From Aquatica leii (taxonomy: Eukaryota > Arthropoda > Insecta > Coleoptera > Lampyridae): a stretch of 64,000 nt of DNA. This document shows positions 21,302 to 32,254 of the stretch, one piece after another. The translations under genes were made by a program, and so were the position numbers. The stretch is from NCBI GenBank assembly GCA_035610365.1, contig CM069434.1, positions 97,886,806 through 97,950,805 on the forward strand, read 5' to 3'. The notes under the pieces were generated by a model that was not told the DNA's origin, did no database searches, and saw nothing but the letters and a program-made list of their open reading frames with translations. Numbering within the stretch: position 1 is the first letter of the stretch; the number at the start of each line of letters is the position of its first letter.

Positions 21302-21720
21302 TTAAGGCTGTGTACCCGGAGCAGAAATCGTTTTTACAATTGTAGAATTGGAAAGATGATTCTTGCATTCAACTTTTTTAATTAAAATGTCATTCCCGAA
21401 TGGTTTATTCGCACAAAAGTTTTTGTAGACACTACTATCCCGGTCTTCAACAGGTTGAGTGTACTTTAAGCCGTGCATTTCCACACTACGTTTAAAACTC
21501 TCTAATATAATGACAGATTCCATTGCCCTAGATGTTCTTGATCAATTTTTGTAACATTTGTGTTCGCCCATTGTAATATGTATTTCTTGGTGTTGCCCTT
21601 TCCCACACAGGGCAATATTTGTTCCTAACTGCGACAAATAATAATTTACCAGTGTTGGCACCAACAATATATGCCACACCAGATCACGCTCCATCGGTAA
21701 CGACCGTTATATTTACCTAT
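21302..21720 (-). pseudogene. Mutator-like transposase remnant
   Basis: Two minus-strand pieces in different frames match the pattern of the Mutator-like transposase domain found in many insect proteins. The first (about 21720-21545) reads VVTDGA, then SGVAYIVGANTGKLLFVAVR and NKYCPVW. The second (21523-21302) reads MESVIILESFKRSVEMHG, then VEDRDSSVYKNF and KKVECKNHL. The D in DRDSSVY corresponds to the conserved G/R-D-S-S-V acidic position. An in-frame stop and a frame change show it is dead. The family call rests on remembered motif resemblance. Confidence 0.65.
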
Positions 21721-22530
21721 ATTAAAGGATTACAGTTAAAAAATAAATAAAAACTACGTTAATTTGCAAATTTATTTTGTTTTGATTGCTCGACGCCATA
21801 ATTGGCCGTTGAGTCTGACAAATTTTAAATTTTCTTGTAAAATATTCTACAAAATTTCTTTGTATCAAATTTTTTCAAGAATTTTGCCACCCTGCCAAAA
21901 TGTTTAAATTTAGAAATATATAACGCCTATACATTTCATTAAAGTAAAAGTAAATATTTTAGGTAAAACCATATTACTTTTTGTAAATGAGAAAAGTAAT
22001 CCGTTTTTAAAATAGTCAGAAAACATGATTTCTTTTCTACTATTCTTACTACATAATGAACATCTGTGTGTCGCTCATTTCGCGCTAGTTTCTTTTAATT
22101 CTTATGACTAAGAGCAATGAGCATTGCTTTTTTTCCACAACCGCTATTGTTACTTTATAAGCGAACGATGTTTACGATAGTTATTTTATAGGCAATCGAT
22201 GATTTTGACAATTTTTTATGATCCACGGTTATGATTGCGATCGGTTTTTTGAAGAGGCTGCAATGTTTTACAAAACTTGTTTATATTTTCTTAAAAGCAT
22301 TTTGGCAATACTGAAGTTGAATTTTAATGTCATTACTCGTTTGTAGGCCGTAAATTTAAATTCGAATTATTTCTCATATATCCACACTTCTACAAACAAA
22401 TAAAACATAATACTTAGTAATACAATACTATCTCAATAATACATTGTTTTTCACTAAAGACCGGAAGTTGATGCAGTAAAAATCATCAAATAAAATATAG
22501 ATACGTACGTACATCCAATTTACAGCGCTC
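21721..22530. other. Non-coding stretch with one MITE-like terminus
   Basis: No gene is seen. At 22456-22484 the sequence AAAGACCGGAAGTTGATGCA and following AGTAAAAAT closely resembles the left terminus of the element at 768. It lies about 50 bp left of the gypsy insertion, and its partner end is not found nearby. Confidence 0.5.
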
Positions 22531-22535
22531 CCTTC

Positions 22536-22686
22536 TGTTCTATCAGTAGGTTATGTAGGTACAAGAGAGACAGCATCTCTGATTATTAATTAAGTAAGGT
22601 ATATCATGTAATACGTATGAGCCTGTATAACTGTATAAATGATTATTATTATTATTAATAAACGGATTTATATCAATTACAAAACA
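22536..22686 (+). repeat. 5' LTR of gypsy element
   Basis: 151 bp, from TGTTCTATCAGTAGG to AATTACAAAACA. It contains an ATT-repeat run and AATAAA at about 22659. Confidence 0.93.
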
Positions 22687-22783
22687 TGGTGGCAGCGGTA
22701 AAACCGTAAAATAATATACTTTGTGGGAAAACATTAAAGAAAATCGTAAAAAGCTCGGGAAAAGCAAAAAGTGAGCAAAGAAA

Positions 22784-23390
22784 ATGGTGGACAACGGAAA
22801 CCAGGTTCAACAGGCGGGAAGTCTCAACTTAAATGTAGCTACACCAGAAAAAATTCAACTTTCGGGTACCAGGAATGTGGCCCCAATGGGTAAAACGGTT
22901 TGAAAAGTACATGGCAGTGTCAGGTTTAAACAGCAGGAGTAATCCGGAAAAATAGACATACTTTTGTACCTATACAATGGGGGAAGAAAGCGAGTTAATT
23001 TTAGTGCAATTTGCTACAGCTCCAACGACATACGAAGAAGCTTTAAAAGCATTTGAAGGTTACTTTATACCTCGAAGAAACGTAATATTCGAACGTTTCA
23101 AATTCAATTAACATTGTCAAAGGCAGTATTAGCTGCGAGACAGGCGGAACAACTCATAGAACAAGGTGTACTTCTCAGGCAAGGGGGTATGAATTCAAGT
23201 GGAGAAGTAAGGGTAGTAGCAAAAGCGAAAAATCAACACAAGAAGATTCAGGGTGCAGGGACAGAATAATGGTCAAAATTCAAGTCAGAAACAAGAAGGT
23301 AGCTGTTGGTTTTGCGGTAAAAAGAGAGAGACATTCAAGGGAGAAGTGTCCAGCAAAGAACGTAAAATAAAAAATTTGTTAAAACTGTTG
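22784..23390 (+). pseudogene. Gypsy gag, broken
   Basis: Likely start MVDNGNQVQQAGSLNLNV at 22784. KRFEKYMAVSGLNSRSNPEK and LLQFATAPTTYEEALKAFEG-type segments follow in changing frames. A zinc-knuckle remnant CWFCGKK at about 23302 continues in a shifted frame as HSREKCPAKNVK. Multiple stops are present. Confidence 0.75.
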
Positions 23391-23429
23391 TAAACGAGGA
23401 TGAGGAAAATCAGGGAAATTCAGATTTCT

Positions 23430-24025
23430 TTATAGGAATATTAGGATTTAATTCAGAGGCTAATTCTCAATGGCATTGTTATTTAGAGATTGAAGGGTTT
23501 AAAAATAAGGTAAAGTTCTTGGTTGATACTGGAGCGGATCTCAACTGTTTACCTGCAGGGTTATTAATCTCTGAGTTGGAAAATAAATTAGACACGTGCA
23601 GGGAGGTGATATCCGGCCCAGATTGTAGAAATTTAGAGATAGTAGGAATTGTAAGATTAGGTTTGACATACCGGAAAAGTAAACATGTAACGGAGTTTTA
23701 TGTGGTGAAAAACTTAAAAGTTGGTATCTTGGGGAGACCAAGTATTGTAAAGTTAAATCTGTTGAAATTTACAGGGAACATGCTAAAAGAAAATACTAGG
23801 TTCAAGGTTTTTGAAGAATTCCCTACTCGTTTTGATACCATTGGTGAATTAAAGGATGAAATAGAAATAGTCATAAAAAATGATGCGCAGCCTTATATTC
23901 AGGCAGCACCGAAAGTGGTCTTTTTGCCTCTGCTAGGTAAATTGGAAGCAGAATTAAAACGGTTGCAGAAATTGAAAATTATTGTACCGGTAGAGGAACC
24001 TACTTCTTGGGTGGGGGGTCTCTAA
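23430..24025 (+). pseudogene. Gypsy protease and start of reverse transcriptase
   Basis: Aspartic protease active site LVDTGADLNCLPAG at about 23519. The frame then stays open for 168 codons and reaches the RT leader (LKRLQKLKIIVPVEEPTSWV), where it is shifted. Confidence 0.85.
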
Positions 24026-25010
24026 AAATGATTCGGTAAGGATTTGTTGTGATTTTTCAAGGTTAAATAAGAGTGTATTGAGATCTCATTTTCCGATACC
24101 GAGGGTAGAAACTACGTTGGCTAAACTGAGAGGTTCGCGGGTTTATTCAAAACTAGATGCAACTTCTGCATTTTATCATTTAAAATTAAAGGAAAGCTGT
24201 TAACATTTGACAACCTTTATAACGCCAATAGGCCGGTTTAAATTCACACGTTTGCCTTTCGGAATTTCGTGCGCGCCGGAATACTTCAGTCAGAAATTTT
24301 CAAAAATCTTAACCGGGTTAAAAGGATGATGTATTGGTTTTTGCGGAATCAATGGCGGAACACGATAAAATTCTAAGGGAGGTTTTAGAACGGTTTAAAA
24401 GGGAAGGTATATCTCTAACTAGGGAGAAATGTATGTTTGGGTTGTCGTCAGTTCCATTTTAGGGACATACGGTTTCGGGAAACGGTATTACTATAGACAA
24501 GAAAAGGGTAGAACCCATTTCTAAATTCAAAAGACCAACCAATAAAACAGAACTTATGCGGTGGTTGGGCATGGTAAATTTTGCTACAAAATTTATCCCA
24601 AATAGATCAGAAATTCTAAGTCCCGTTACGCAGTTGTTGAAAAACAATGTAACGTTTGTATGGGGTAATTTACAAGAGAAAACTTTTGAGAAAATTATTC
24701 GGTTATTACAAGAAGCGCCCTGTTTAGCATATTATAATCCAACAAAACTGTCATTGTTAGCGCGAACGCTTCCTCATACGGTTTAGGGGCTTCGTTAATG
24801 CAGGTACGAGATGACCAAAATAAAGAAATTGTTGCTTATGCCTCACGAACTTTAACTACGAGTGAGCGCAGGTACGCACAAATAGAAAAAGAGGGGTTAG
24901 CGTTAGCATGGGCGTGCGAACAATTTTCGGAATACATTACGGGTTTAGACCGGGTAATTTTGGAAACAGATCATTGTCCCCTTTGCAGGTGTTTGCGACA
25001 AAAAGTTTAG
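24026..25010 (+). pseudogene. Gypsy reverse transcriptase and RNase H
   Basis: Segments in order: CCDFSRLNKSVLRSHFPIPR, then KLDATSAFYHLKL, RLPFGISCAPEYFSQKF, then the catalytic DDVLVFAES. About ten codons before the two Asp residues, including the usual Tyr, appear deleted. The thumb follows (MRWLGMVNFATKFIP). RNase H has IVAYASRTLTTSERRYAQIE with E and ETDHCPL with D. There are stops and frameshifts throughout. Confidence 0.85.
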
Positions 25011-25044
25011 ATGACCTAATTTCACGTCTACAACGGTTCAGAAC

Positions 25045-26050
25045 TACGAGATTATGTATACACCAGGCAAAGACCTAGTAGTTGCGGATGCCTTAAGCAG
25101 AGAGCCTATAGTATACGCGGGTACAAATAAACTTGAGAAAGAGGTGGAATCACACTTATCTTTAATTCTCAAAGGGTTGCCTATTAAAGATGAATTTCTA
25201 CTAAAAATTCTGAACGAACAGCAGCAAGACAGAATTTGTAAAAAGATAATTCAATATGCCACGTCGGAATGGCGATAAAAGAGTAAGTTAGAATCTGAAA
25301 TTTGGCCGTATTATCAATATCGTCATGAAATTTCGGTCAGTGAACATTTTGTCTTAAAGGTAACTAGGATTATTATACCATTTTCGTTGCAGCTAAAGGT
25401 TATAAAATTTATTCATCAAGGTCACCAGGGTATCACGAAAAGTAGAAAAAGGGCTAAAATCCTCAGTTTGGTGGCCAGGGTTATCAACGCAATTGGAAAA
25501 TTTGATAAAAAATTGTCCTAGTTGCATTGAAGAAAGGTCAAATATAAAGGAACCTTTTGTTAAAGACGAAATTGCTAGTAGAGCATGTAAAAATAGATGG
25601 TATTTGATTGTGACAGACTACTATTCTCGGTTCTTTGAAATTTCCAGTTTGCCTGATTTGTCACAAAATATTATTATATGGAAAATGAAAGAACTATTTT
25701 CACGGTATGGCATTCCAGACATTGTTCGGACAGATAATAGTCCACAAACGGAGTTTAAACGCTTCGCTTTAGAGCTAAATTTTAAGCACGTTACTTCAAG
25801 TCCTTATTTTGCTCAATCTAACGGGGAAATAGAGGCAGCAGTAAAGGTTGCAAAAAACTTAATAAAAAAGAATGACGATATATGCATGGCGTTGTTGGCT
25901 TATAGGACAGCACCTCTCGAAAACGGTTTTTCTCCAGGAGAACTTTTGATGTCGAGAAAATTAAAGAGTACATTACCTCTATTGCCTATTGTCTGTTTTT
26001 TAACTAGGAGGAGCGTTTTAAATATTTCCCGGCAATTTCTAGACTTATGA
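25045..26050 (+). pseudogene. Gypsy integrase, 5' part
   Basis: After the RNase H end (YTPGKDLVVADALSREP) comes the zinc domain with CPSCIEER. The catalytic core follows: IVTDYYSRFFEISSL, VRTDNSPQTEF and SNGEIEAAVKVAKN (D, D, E visible). The frame is cut at about 25989 by the mariner-like insertion. Confidence 0.85.
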
Positions 26051-28060
26051 TTGGCTAATGCTGACCCTGATTTACACACACGAAATTGCAATAATTTGGG
26101 AAACATAACCTGTGTAAACATTAATGATGTTTGACAGAAATTTGACATTTTTTTACATTGAACGTTTTAAACCTTTTTTTGTGATATTCTTAAGTGAATG
26201 AATAGTTCTTATAAGTATACGGATGCTGCACTGCTCCAGATACAGTTTTAAACGTTTCACCCCCAAGAAAACGTAGGCGTTTTAATTTGGGTCACCTATC
26301 TCTACCCGTAAAACAGTGCATATTAAATATGTACAAGCAAATTTTAGGTGATGCTTCAAAAATGAAAATTTCTTATGTAATAAACAAAATTAGTGAAACG
26401 TTAGGTAAGAAATTTTCGAATTTAATTCTGGTATCAAATTAACGGAGATTTTTTAAGGTATTACTAAATCAACTATTTATAGTGCAATAAAAAAGTATCG
26501 ACAAAAAGGGGAATTTTGCCGCCCATCACTAATTAAAACATTCAGAAAATCTACTAAAAATTGAGTACGGCTGATAGTACATAGTTTTTTTCATAAGAAT
26601 GAAATTCCTACTTTGAACAAAGTTTTAATTGAAATACATAATCAGTTGCATTTGCCAAAATGTCTTCTTCGTCGTTATATAAATTAATGAAGCAGATAAA
26701 TTTCAAGTAAGTTTGTAGTACTTAAATCCAAAGCATGGTGACTAAATTTTTTTTAATAATAGATATATGACACGTTACTGAAAAGTATTTTAATTAAACC
26801 TGACGATATAATTTGTTGGTGAAGAAAGTATATAAAAACTGTTAAACAATATAGAAGGGAGGAACGAGCCATTTATTATATATATCATATCATGGTTCAA
26901 TGAAGGTCACACAAAAGAAAAAATATGGATGTACTGAATAAAAGACAAACATTTATTAAATGTTTAACTACTGTAGTAGGTTTTGTTAACAACGGATTGT
27001 TGCTTTTTGAAGGCAAAAAGATTTTCATGAAGAAATAAATGCTACAGTTTTTGGAGAATAGTTTTCCGAAATTCTGAATAAATTATCAGATAATGCTGTT
27101 ATCGTTAGGAACAATGCGTTGTACCATAGCAGTAAACTCGAACAAGTTCCAACATCATCGTCAAAATTAAAACATGCAAAAGTAGTTACAATCAAATAAA
27201 ATAGACTTCTCAGAAGATATGGTTAGGTCAGAACTTCTACATTTAATCCGTTTACATAAACCACAGTTCGATTTGTATTCAACAGATAAAATAGTAAAAA
27301 CGAAGAATAATTGTATAAAGGTTGCCTCCTTATTATTGTAAGTTAAACCCAATAGAATTAATATAGGCAAAAATAAAAATGGAGTTGCATCCAAAAACTG
27401 CACCTTTAAATTAAGGATGTAAAGCAACTATTTTTACAAGCCGTTTAAAATGTTACACCTACTGACTGGAGAAATTGCGTTGATCATGTTATTTAAGAAG
27501 AAGAAAAAATGATTAATTTGGCTGACATAATGGATGTTATAATCTAACCATTAATTATTTCCTTGGCGAGAGCAGTTTATCTTAGAGTTTAGATTAACAA
27601 TCAATTTAAGTTTATTATTGTTTTAAATTTACTAATTATGGAATCATAATGTACAAGACATTCTTATGTATTATATAGTTTCTCATCAAACACATTAATT
27701 TAAAGTTTTGAGTTATTTTATGCAAATAAATGTTATTGTTGACATTTTTTTCTAACTAAGTGATCTTTTATTTACTTCTCAGTTTGTATATGATGGAAAT
27801 ATTCTATATTTCTCAGAATGATCTTGTCTATCATTAGGTAACAATTTTTGTAGTAATTTTTAGGATTACACTGAAAATCTTATTTTTTATAATGTTATAG
27901 ATACCACCCACATTACATGTCAATAGGAACAGTTATATAATAACATAGATTATAAATCGCAAATTTAAATTTCCCGCAAAATTATTCTAGTAACTTTTTA
28001 GTGATTTTCTATAGTGTAAATTGGGCTTTGATACTTACTCCTCCTAGTTAAAAAACAGAC
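25991..28060 (+). mobile_element. Tc1/mariner-type DNA transposon relic
   Basis: The ends are perfect 23-bp inverted repeats (GTCTGTTTTTTAACTAGGAG... at 25991-26013 and its complement at 28038-28060). Flanks read TA(T) on both sides, consistent with TA target duplication. The interior encodes a decayed transposase in the plus direction. It sits inside gypsy integrase, so it is younger than the gypsy insertion. Confidence 0.88.
26230..27600 (+). pseudogene. Mariner/Tc1-type transposase pseudogene
   Basis: Fragments in order: ITKSTIYSAIKKYRQKGEF, then VHSFFHKNEIPTLNKVLIEI, KYIKTVKQYRREERAIYY, NKLSDNAVIVRNNALYHSSK, VRSELLHLIRLHKPQFDLYS and GVASKNCTFKL. The layout is that of a widespread insect Tc1/mariner transposase (DDE_3). 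The second catalytic D of the usual DNAPYHS block reads N (NNALYHS), and the E of the NPIE block is lost. Numerous stops and frameshifts are present. Confidence 0.78.
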
Positions 28061-28061
28061 T

Positions 28062-28564
28062 ATAGTAAGTTGCAACAAACTATAGACACATCAACGTCGG
28101 TTCAGATTGAGGAAGAAAGGAAAGTGAGACAGGGTATAAATTATGACAAACGTCATAGAACAAAACAATTGTCAGAATTATGTAGTGGGGGGAGTGTTTG
28201 GGTAACTGATTTACGGTGTTATGGACGGATTATACGTCAATTAAACGAACCTAGATCTTATGAGATCGAAACGAGTCGTGGAATATTTAGAAGAAATCGG
28301 TGGTTTTTAATACCTGCACCATTCAGATCTTATCCTACTTAGGAAATTCAACCTGAGCCAGAGGTTACCCCAACAGTGTCGCCACGTATCGAAACATTCG
28401 ATACTGTAAATCTAGAAATAAGTTCAGGGAATGAGAAAAGTGAACCTGATAATTCAGGTGAGAATGAAACTCACGTGAGGGCGTCAGATTCTTTCATTAC
28501 TGAACGTCTAAGACCCTCTCGGAATATTAAACCGCCGAACTGGCTATCAGATTATGTTAAATAA
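28062..28564 (+). pseudogene. Gypsy integrase tail, 3' of the mariner insertion
   Basis: Continues with GINYDKRHRTKQLSEL, then VWVTDLRCYGRIIRQL and SRGIFRRNRWFLIPAP, a GPY/F-like integrase end. A TAG at about 28340 is followed by another open stretch ending RPSRNIKPPNWLSDYVK just before the polypurine tract. Confidence 0.8.
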
Positions 28565-28589
28565 ATATATTGAAACTTAAGAGAAGAGA

Positions 28590-28737
28590 TGTTGTATCAG
28601 TAGGTTATGTAGGTACAAGAGAGACAGCATCTCTGATTATTAGTTAAGTAAGGTAGATCATGTAATACGTATGAGCCTGTATAACTGTATAAATGATTAT
28701 TATTATTAATAAACGGATTTATATCAATAACAAAACA
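28590..28737 (+). repeat. 3' LTR of gypsy element
   Basis: 148 bp, from TGTTGTATCAGTAGG to AATAACAAAACA. It is preceded by the purine-rich TTAAGAGAAGAGA (polypurine tract). Confidence 0.93.
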
Positions 28738-28742
28738 CCTTC

Positions 28743-29848
28743 GAGAAGTAGTTGAACTTTTATACAGCTTTACTTTTACAAATATACCGCTAGGTTCGCT
28801 CTGTAATGAATTTAACTAGTATATCTTGATTTGTAGCGTTAATAAGCAAAATTAGCACCGCTAAATTTGGCAGGCGATGGTACAATTTTGAATTACGTAA
28901 AGTAAAAAATTCGAAATTTTGAATATTTAATCATTTATTGTGGTCCTATACTAACTACTATTTCTATAAAGATAGTCTTAGCCCCAAAAGCTAAAAACAG
29001 TCTTTAAAGTAAGCTTTAGTTTTTATGAAAATTTTGCGTTATAAGGCTAAAAAAGATTATTTAAATCACATTTGATTTCACCAGTGGCGCCATCTCGAGG
29101 AATTCGTGCTGTGGAGCCCTCTTAATAACTGTATCAAATAAAATACAAATTATTATTACATGAACCTATATTTTTAAGTAATAATCCTAATTACATTCAA
29201 TTAAAATATTTTTAGAGATTATTTCATATTTTTATCTTCTCGTTCTTTGGCCCTCCTTAGCTAATTTTTTATAATTTCTTCCCGAATTTACATTTTTCTA
29301 AATTAAAAATTGAAAATTGATACTTCTGGTTATTTTGTAAAATTATTGATTTACCTTTTGACGATTATATTACTGATTAAATCATAAGACATCATCGATT
29401 ATAACCAGCCAAAAATTGTTTAAATCGTTTTTAAAAATGTTTTTGTGAACACGTCAGTTTTGCAAATTCATTAAGAATTTTTAAACCTTTCGCATTTACG
29501 TTTCATCAGAAGAATGTGTTGAAGACTAACTTAGTTACGTATTTCGTTTATTTCTAGAGGTATTTTTAACTGCCTAACTAAGTATTGTGGAAACAGTAAT
29601 ACAATACCGGAAATCCGCACACTAATCATAAAATTCATAACTGTGAACTATTTATGCTGTGCTAAGACGTTGTTACCAAGAAAGAGATAATGTTATAGTT
29701 TCTTAGTTAGATTAGCGATTTTGTGCCTTAGCGGTCATGTTGATTAATACTGTAAAGTCGACTCGTGTGTTACCAAAAGATTCTTGTCGTTTGATACAAT
29801 GTAGTAGGTGAATTATTGTGAATCGCGACGATAAAAGTCGTGATAACG
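28743..29848. other. Intergenic sequence with a dispersed repeat
   Basis: No gene seen. 28850-29135 matches the complement of 59145-59425. From 29136 to 29848 the sequence is AT-rich without recognised features and then runs without a break into copy B of the large duplication. Confidence 0.6.
28850..29135 (+). repeat. Dispersed repeat, inverted copy at 59145-59425
   Basis: Clear base-by-base similarity to the reverse complement of 59145-59425, for example TTAGCACCGCTAAATTTGGC at 28853 and GAGGAATTCGTGCTGTGGAG at 29096. It is the 5' block of a unit whose 3' block is 31526-32254. Confidence 0.85.
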
Positions 29849-30614
29849 TCACGCTTTTAAACCTTTAATACAAAGAAAACATTTTTTAAATTATTTTTTG
29901 AGTAAAAAATTTTTTTTACAAAAATAAATATTTGCAATTTACGGCATAGATATGCGCGCGATGGGGTTTTAAATCACTATTATTAATAATTGTGATCTTT
30001 TAATTTCAATAAACTTTTATTATATCCAGTAATTCAAAATAATTATTATAAATGATGATTTTTATACATTATAAATAAATACAAGGTACCAAAACTTACC
30101 AAATAAATTTGTTTATACACTAAAACACCCAAATAACGTTAGATAATAAAATAAAGAACAGATAAATAAAGTAGTCAGAACACGAACAAAAAAAAATACA
30201 GAGTGCAAACGGTGCAAACTTGCTTTGTAATTCGAACCGGCTAAACATATGATTTTTCTGCTTGAGACACCTAACTTATGAAAACAGCGCATATCAGGTT
30301 TGTTGCACCAAAATTTATCATTGTGCATAAGGGGACAGGGAAAGGAAGGCGAGCGTTATTTACTACAAAAATTATGTTGTAATTCGAACGCGAAGTAACT
30401 AACTCTGAGGCACTTCAGAGTACTCTAATATGTAATTCGAAAGCAGCTTAATCATATGCTTGCTCGCTAAATAAAAGATACCATCTAATCGACATACAGA
30501 AAGTACATGCAAAACCATTACACAAGCAGAGCTTTGTCGTAATTGTCAGCAGTATATTCGATGACAGATAAATATCATTGTCATGTTTATATGTTAGTGG
30601 TAAATTATTAGTAA

Positions 30615-31485
30615 AAAGAGCGGAAGTTGTGGCAGTAAAATTTTCAAAAATTGCGCCATAAATTGCATATAAAATTTTCAAAAATTGCATTAAAAACTAG
30701 CAAAATTGCAATATAAAAGAGAATAAAATACAATTAGTTGCGGTATGTGGCTGTACTTGTATAGATAAGTTTTTCACAAAACTTACAAAAATTATTTTCT
30801 CATCACCACATAAATTTCACGATTAGTGCTATACGTTTTAATTTGCGTATTTAGTTGAACCGTTGCTTGAACTAATTAGTGCAAAACGTCTAAAACTATC
30901 AAAAACTTGATAGAATTAAAATAATGAAAATGTCGGTAATTAACATAATATCTCATTCGTAAGTTATGATTAGGTAAAACGCTTTAAAGACATAACAAAA
31001 CTTTAAGATAAGGTGATTATGATATTATTACGGTTCGTTTGAATGTGGTAGGCAATGTTGCACTTGACAAATTAGCACAATTCTGGACTTCAATTGTCTT
31101 TATTTATTTCTTAAAAATAAATTAATATGTGATTACGTACGTTTTGCTTGTTATCTGCAATCAAACCGTAGTATATATTTATTTATTGTTAAGAAACAGT
31201 AGTATTCATATGATGACGATTGCAGATATTCAAGCAATCGCAACGTATTGTATACTGTATATTAATTTATTTAAAAATAAAGACAATGGAAGTCAAGAAA
31301 TGTGCTATTTGTTACTGTTGTTATTAAGAAAACGGGGAAAAGCTTCAAGTTAAAATACGTTTAAATGTAGAATTTACTTGTAGTTTAATTTTTTTATTAA
31401 ATTGCAAGAAAATTTGCATTATTGCTGAAAATTGCAATAACACCAAAATTGCAGAAAATTGCAAATGCCACAACTTCCGCTCTTT
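30615..31485. mobile_element. Copy B of the MITE-like element
   Basis: Same element as 768-1645, inside the duplicated block. The central hairpin here carries base changes in both arms (TTTTGCTTG and CAATCAAACCG), which breaks the perfect pairing present in copy A. There are a few A-run length changes. Confidence 0.6.
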
Positions 31486-31525
31486 AATTATAAGCATAAT
31501 TGCATAAAGATTGTTTCTTATTCCG

Positions 31526-32254
31526 TTAACCTTACTATTAGAGGTAACTTCACTGAACAGTTTTTTTGCACTCTCTCTGACTAATTTTTTCATATTTAAC
31601 ATGTAATTTCTTGTATACAGGGCATTTTTTTAAATAAGTTGCAGAAAGGAGTTTAATGATACAAGGAAAAGAACTCTTTAGAACTTAAATTTGTGGAGTC
31701 GGAAGACGCTGTGACATTAACACTATAGGTAAGAACAAAATTTTTTAGCCAAGGTCTATTACACACTAATAATACTATATCTAAATATTCACATTCGCAC
31801 TTAAATTTTGATTGAACCTAGAAAAGTAGTTATAATCGAAGTCAGAAGCGTCACTATTAAGATTCAATAGGGATTAGCTGCATTTTTTAAATTTATTACA
31901 AAAACTATATTCTGATTATAACAATAATTAATTTAAAAGTTTTAAGGTAGATTTTGGTTGCAATTTATCACCTGATGCCGACTGCCAATTAAGATTATAC
32001 AGTCGAAACAATAATTGTAGTTAGTTTTTATAAATACTAATTTGATAAGACATATTTTCAAATTATTAGTATAATTTAAAAGTGTTTGGTGAAATCTATT
32101 ACCAACAAATTCAACCAACGTAGGAGTAGAAGACGAGATTAAGTCGTGCTTCAGGAATTCAGCTGTAAGAGCGGCGAAATAAATGGAAGAATCAGAATAA
32201 GAGCTACAAGATTATTTTGTGGTAACAATTCAATTATTTTATTACTTATTTTTA
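31526..32254 (+). repeat. Dispersed repeat, copy B block
   Basis: Same as 1678-2425. Together with 28850-29135 it is colinear with the inverted sequence 59425-58066. Confidence 0.75.

Larger units (their letters stand above)
22536..28737 (+). mobile_element. Gypsy-type LTR retrotransposon, split by a mariner-like element
   Basis: LTRs at 22536-22686 and 28590-28737 are nearly identical; they differ by one ATT unit and a few bases. Both begin TGTT and end ACAAAACA. A 5-bp target duplication CCTTC occurs at 22531-22535 and 28738-28742. The primer-binding position reads TGGTGGCAGCGG at 22687. The internal order is gag, protease, reverse transcriptase, RNase H, integrase, all with frame breaks. 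A 2-kb Tc1/mariner relic interrupts the integrase end at 25991-28060. Confidence 0.95.

Noticed and set aside
23541-23741. Minus-strand frame across the gypsy protease
   Set aside because: Shadow of the plus-strand DTGAD protease.
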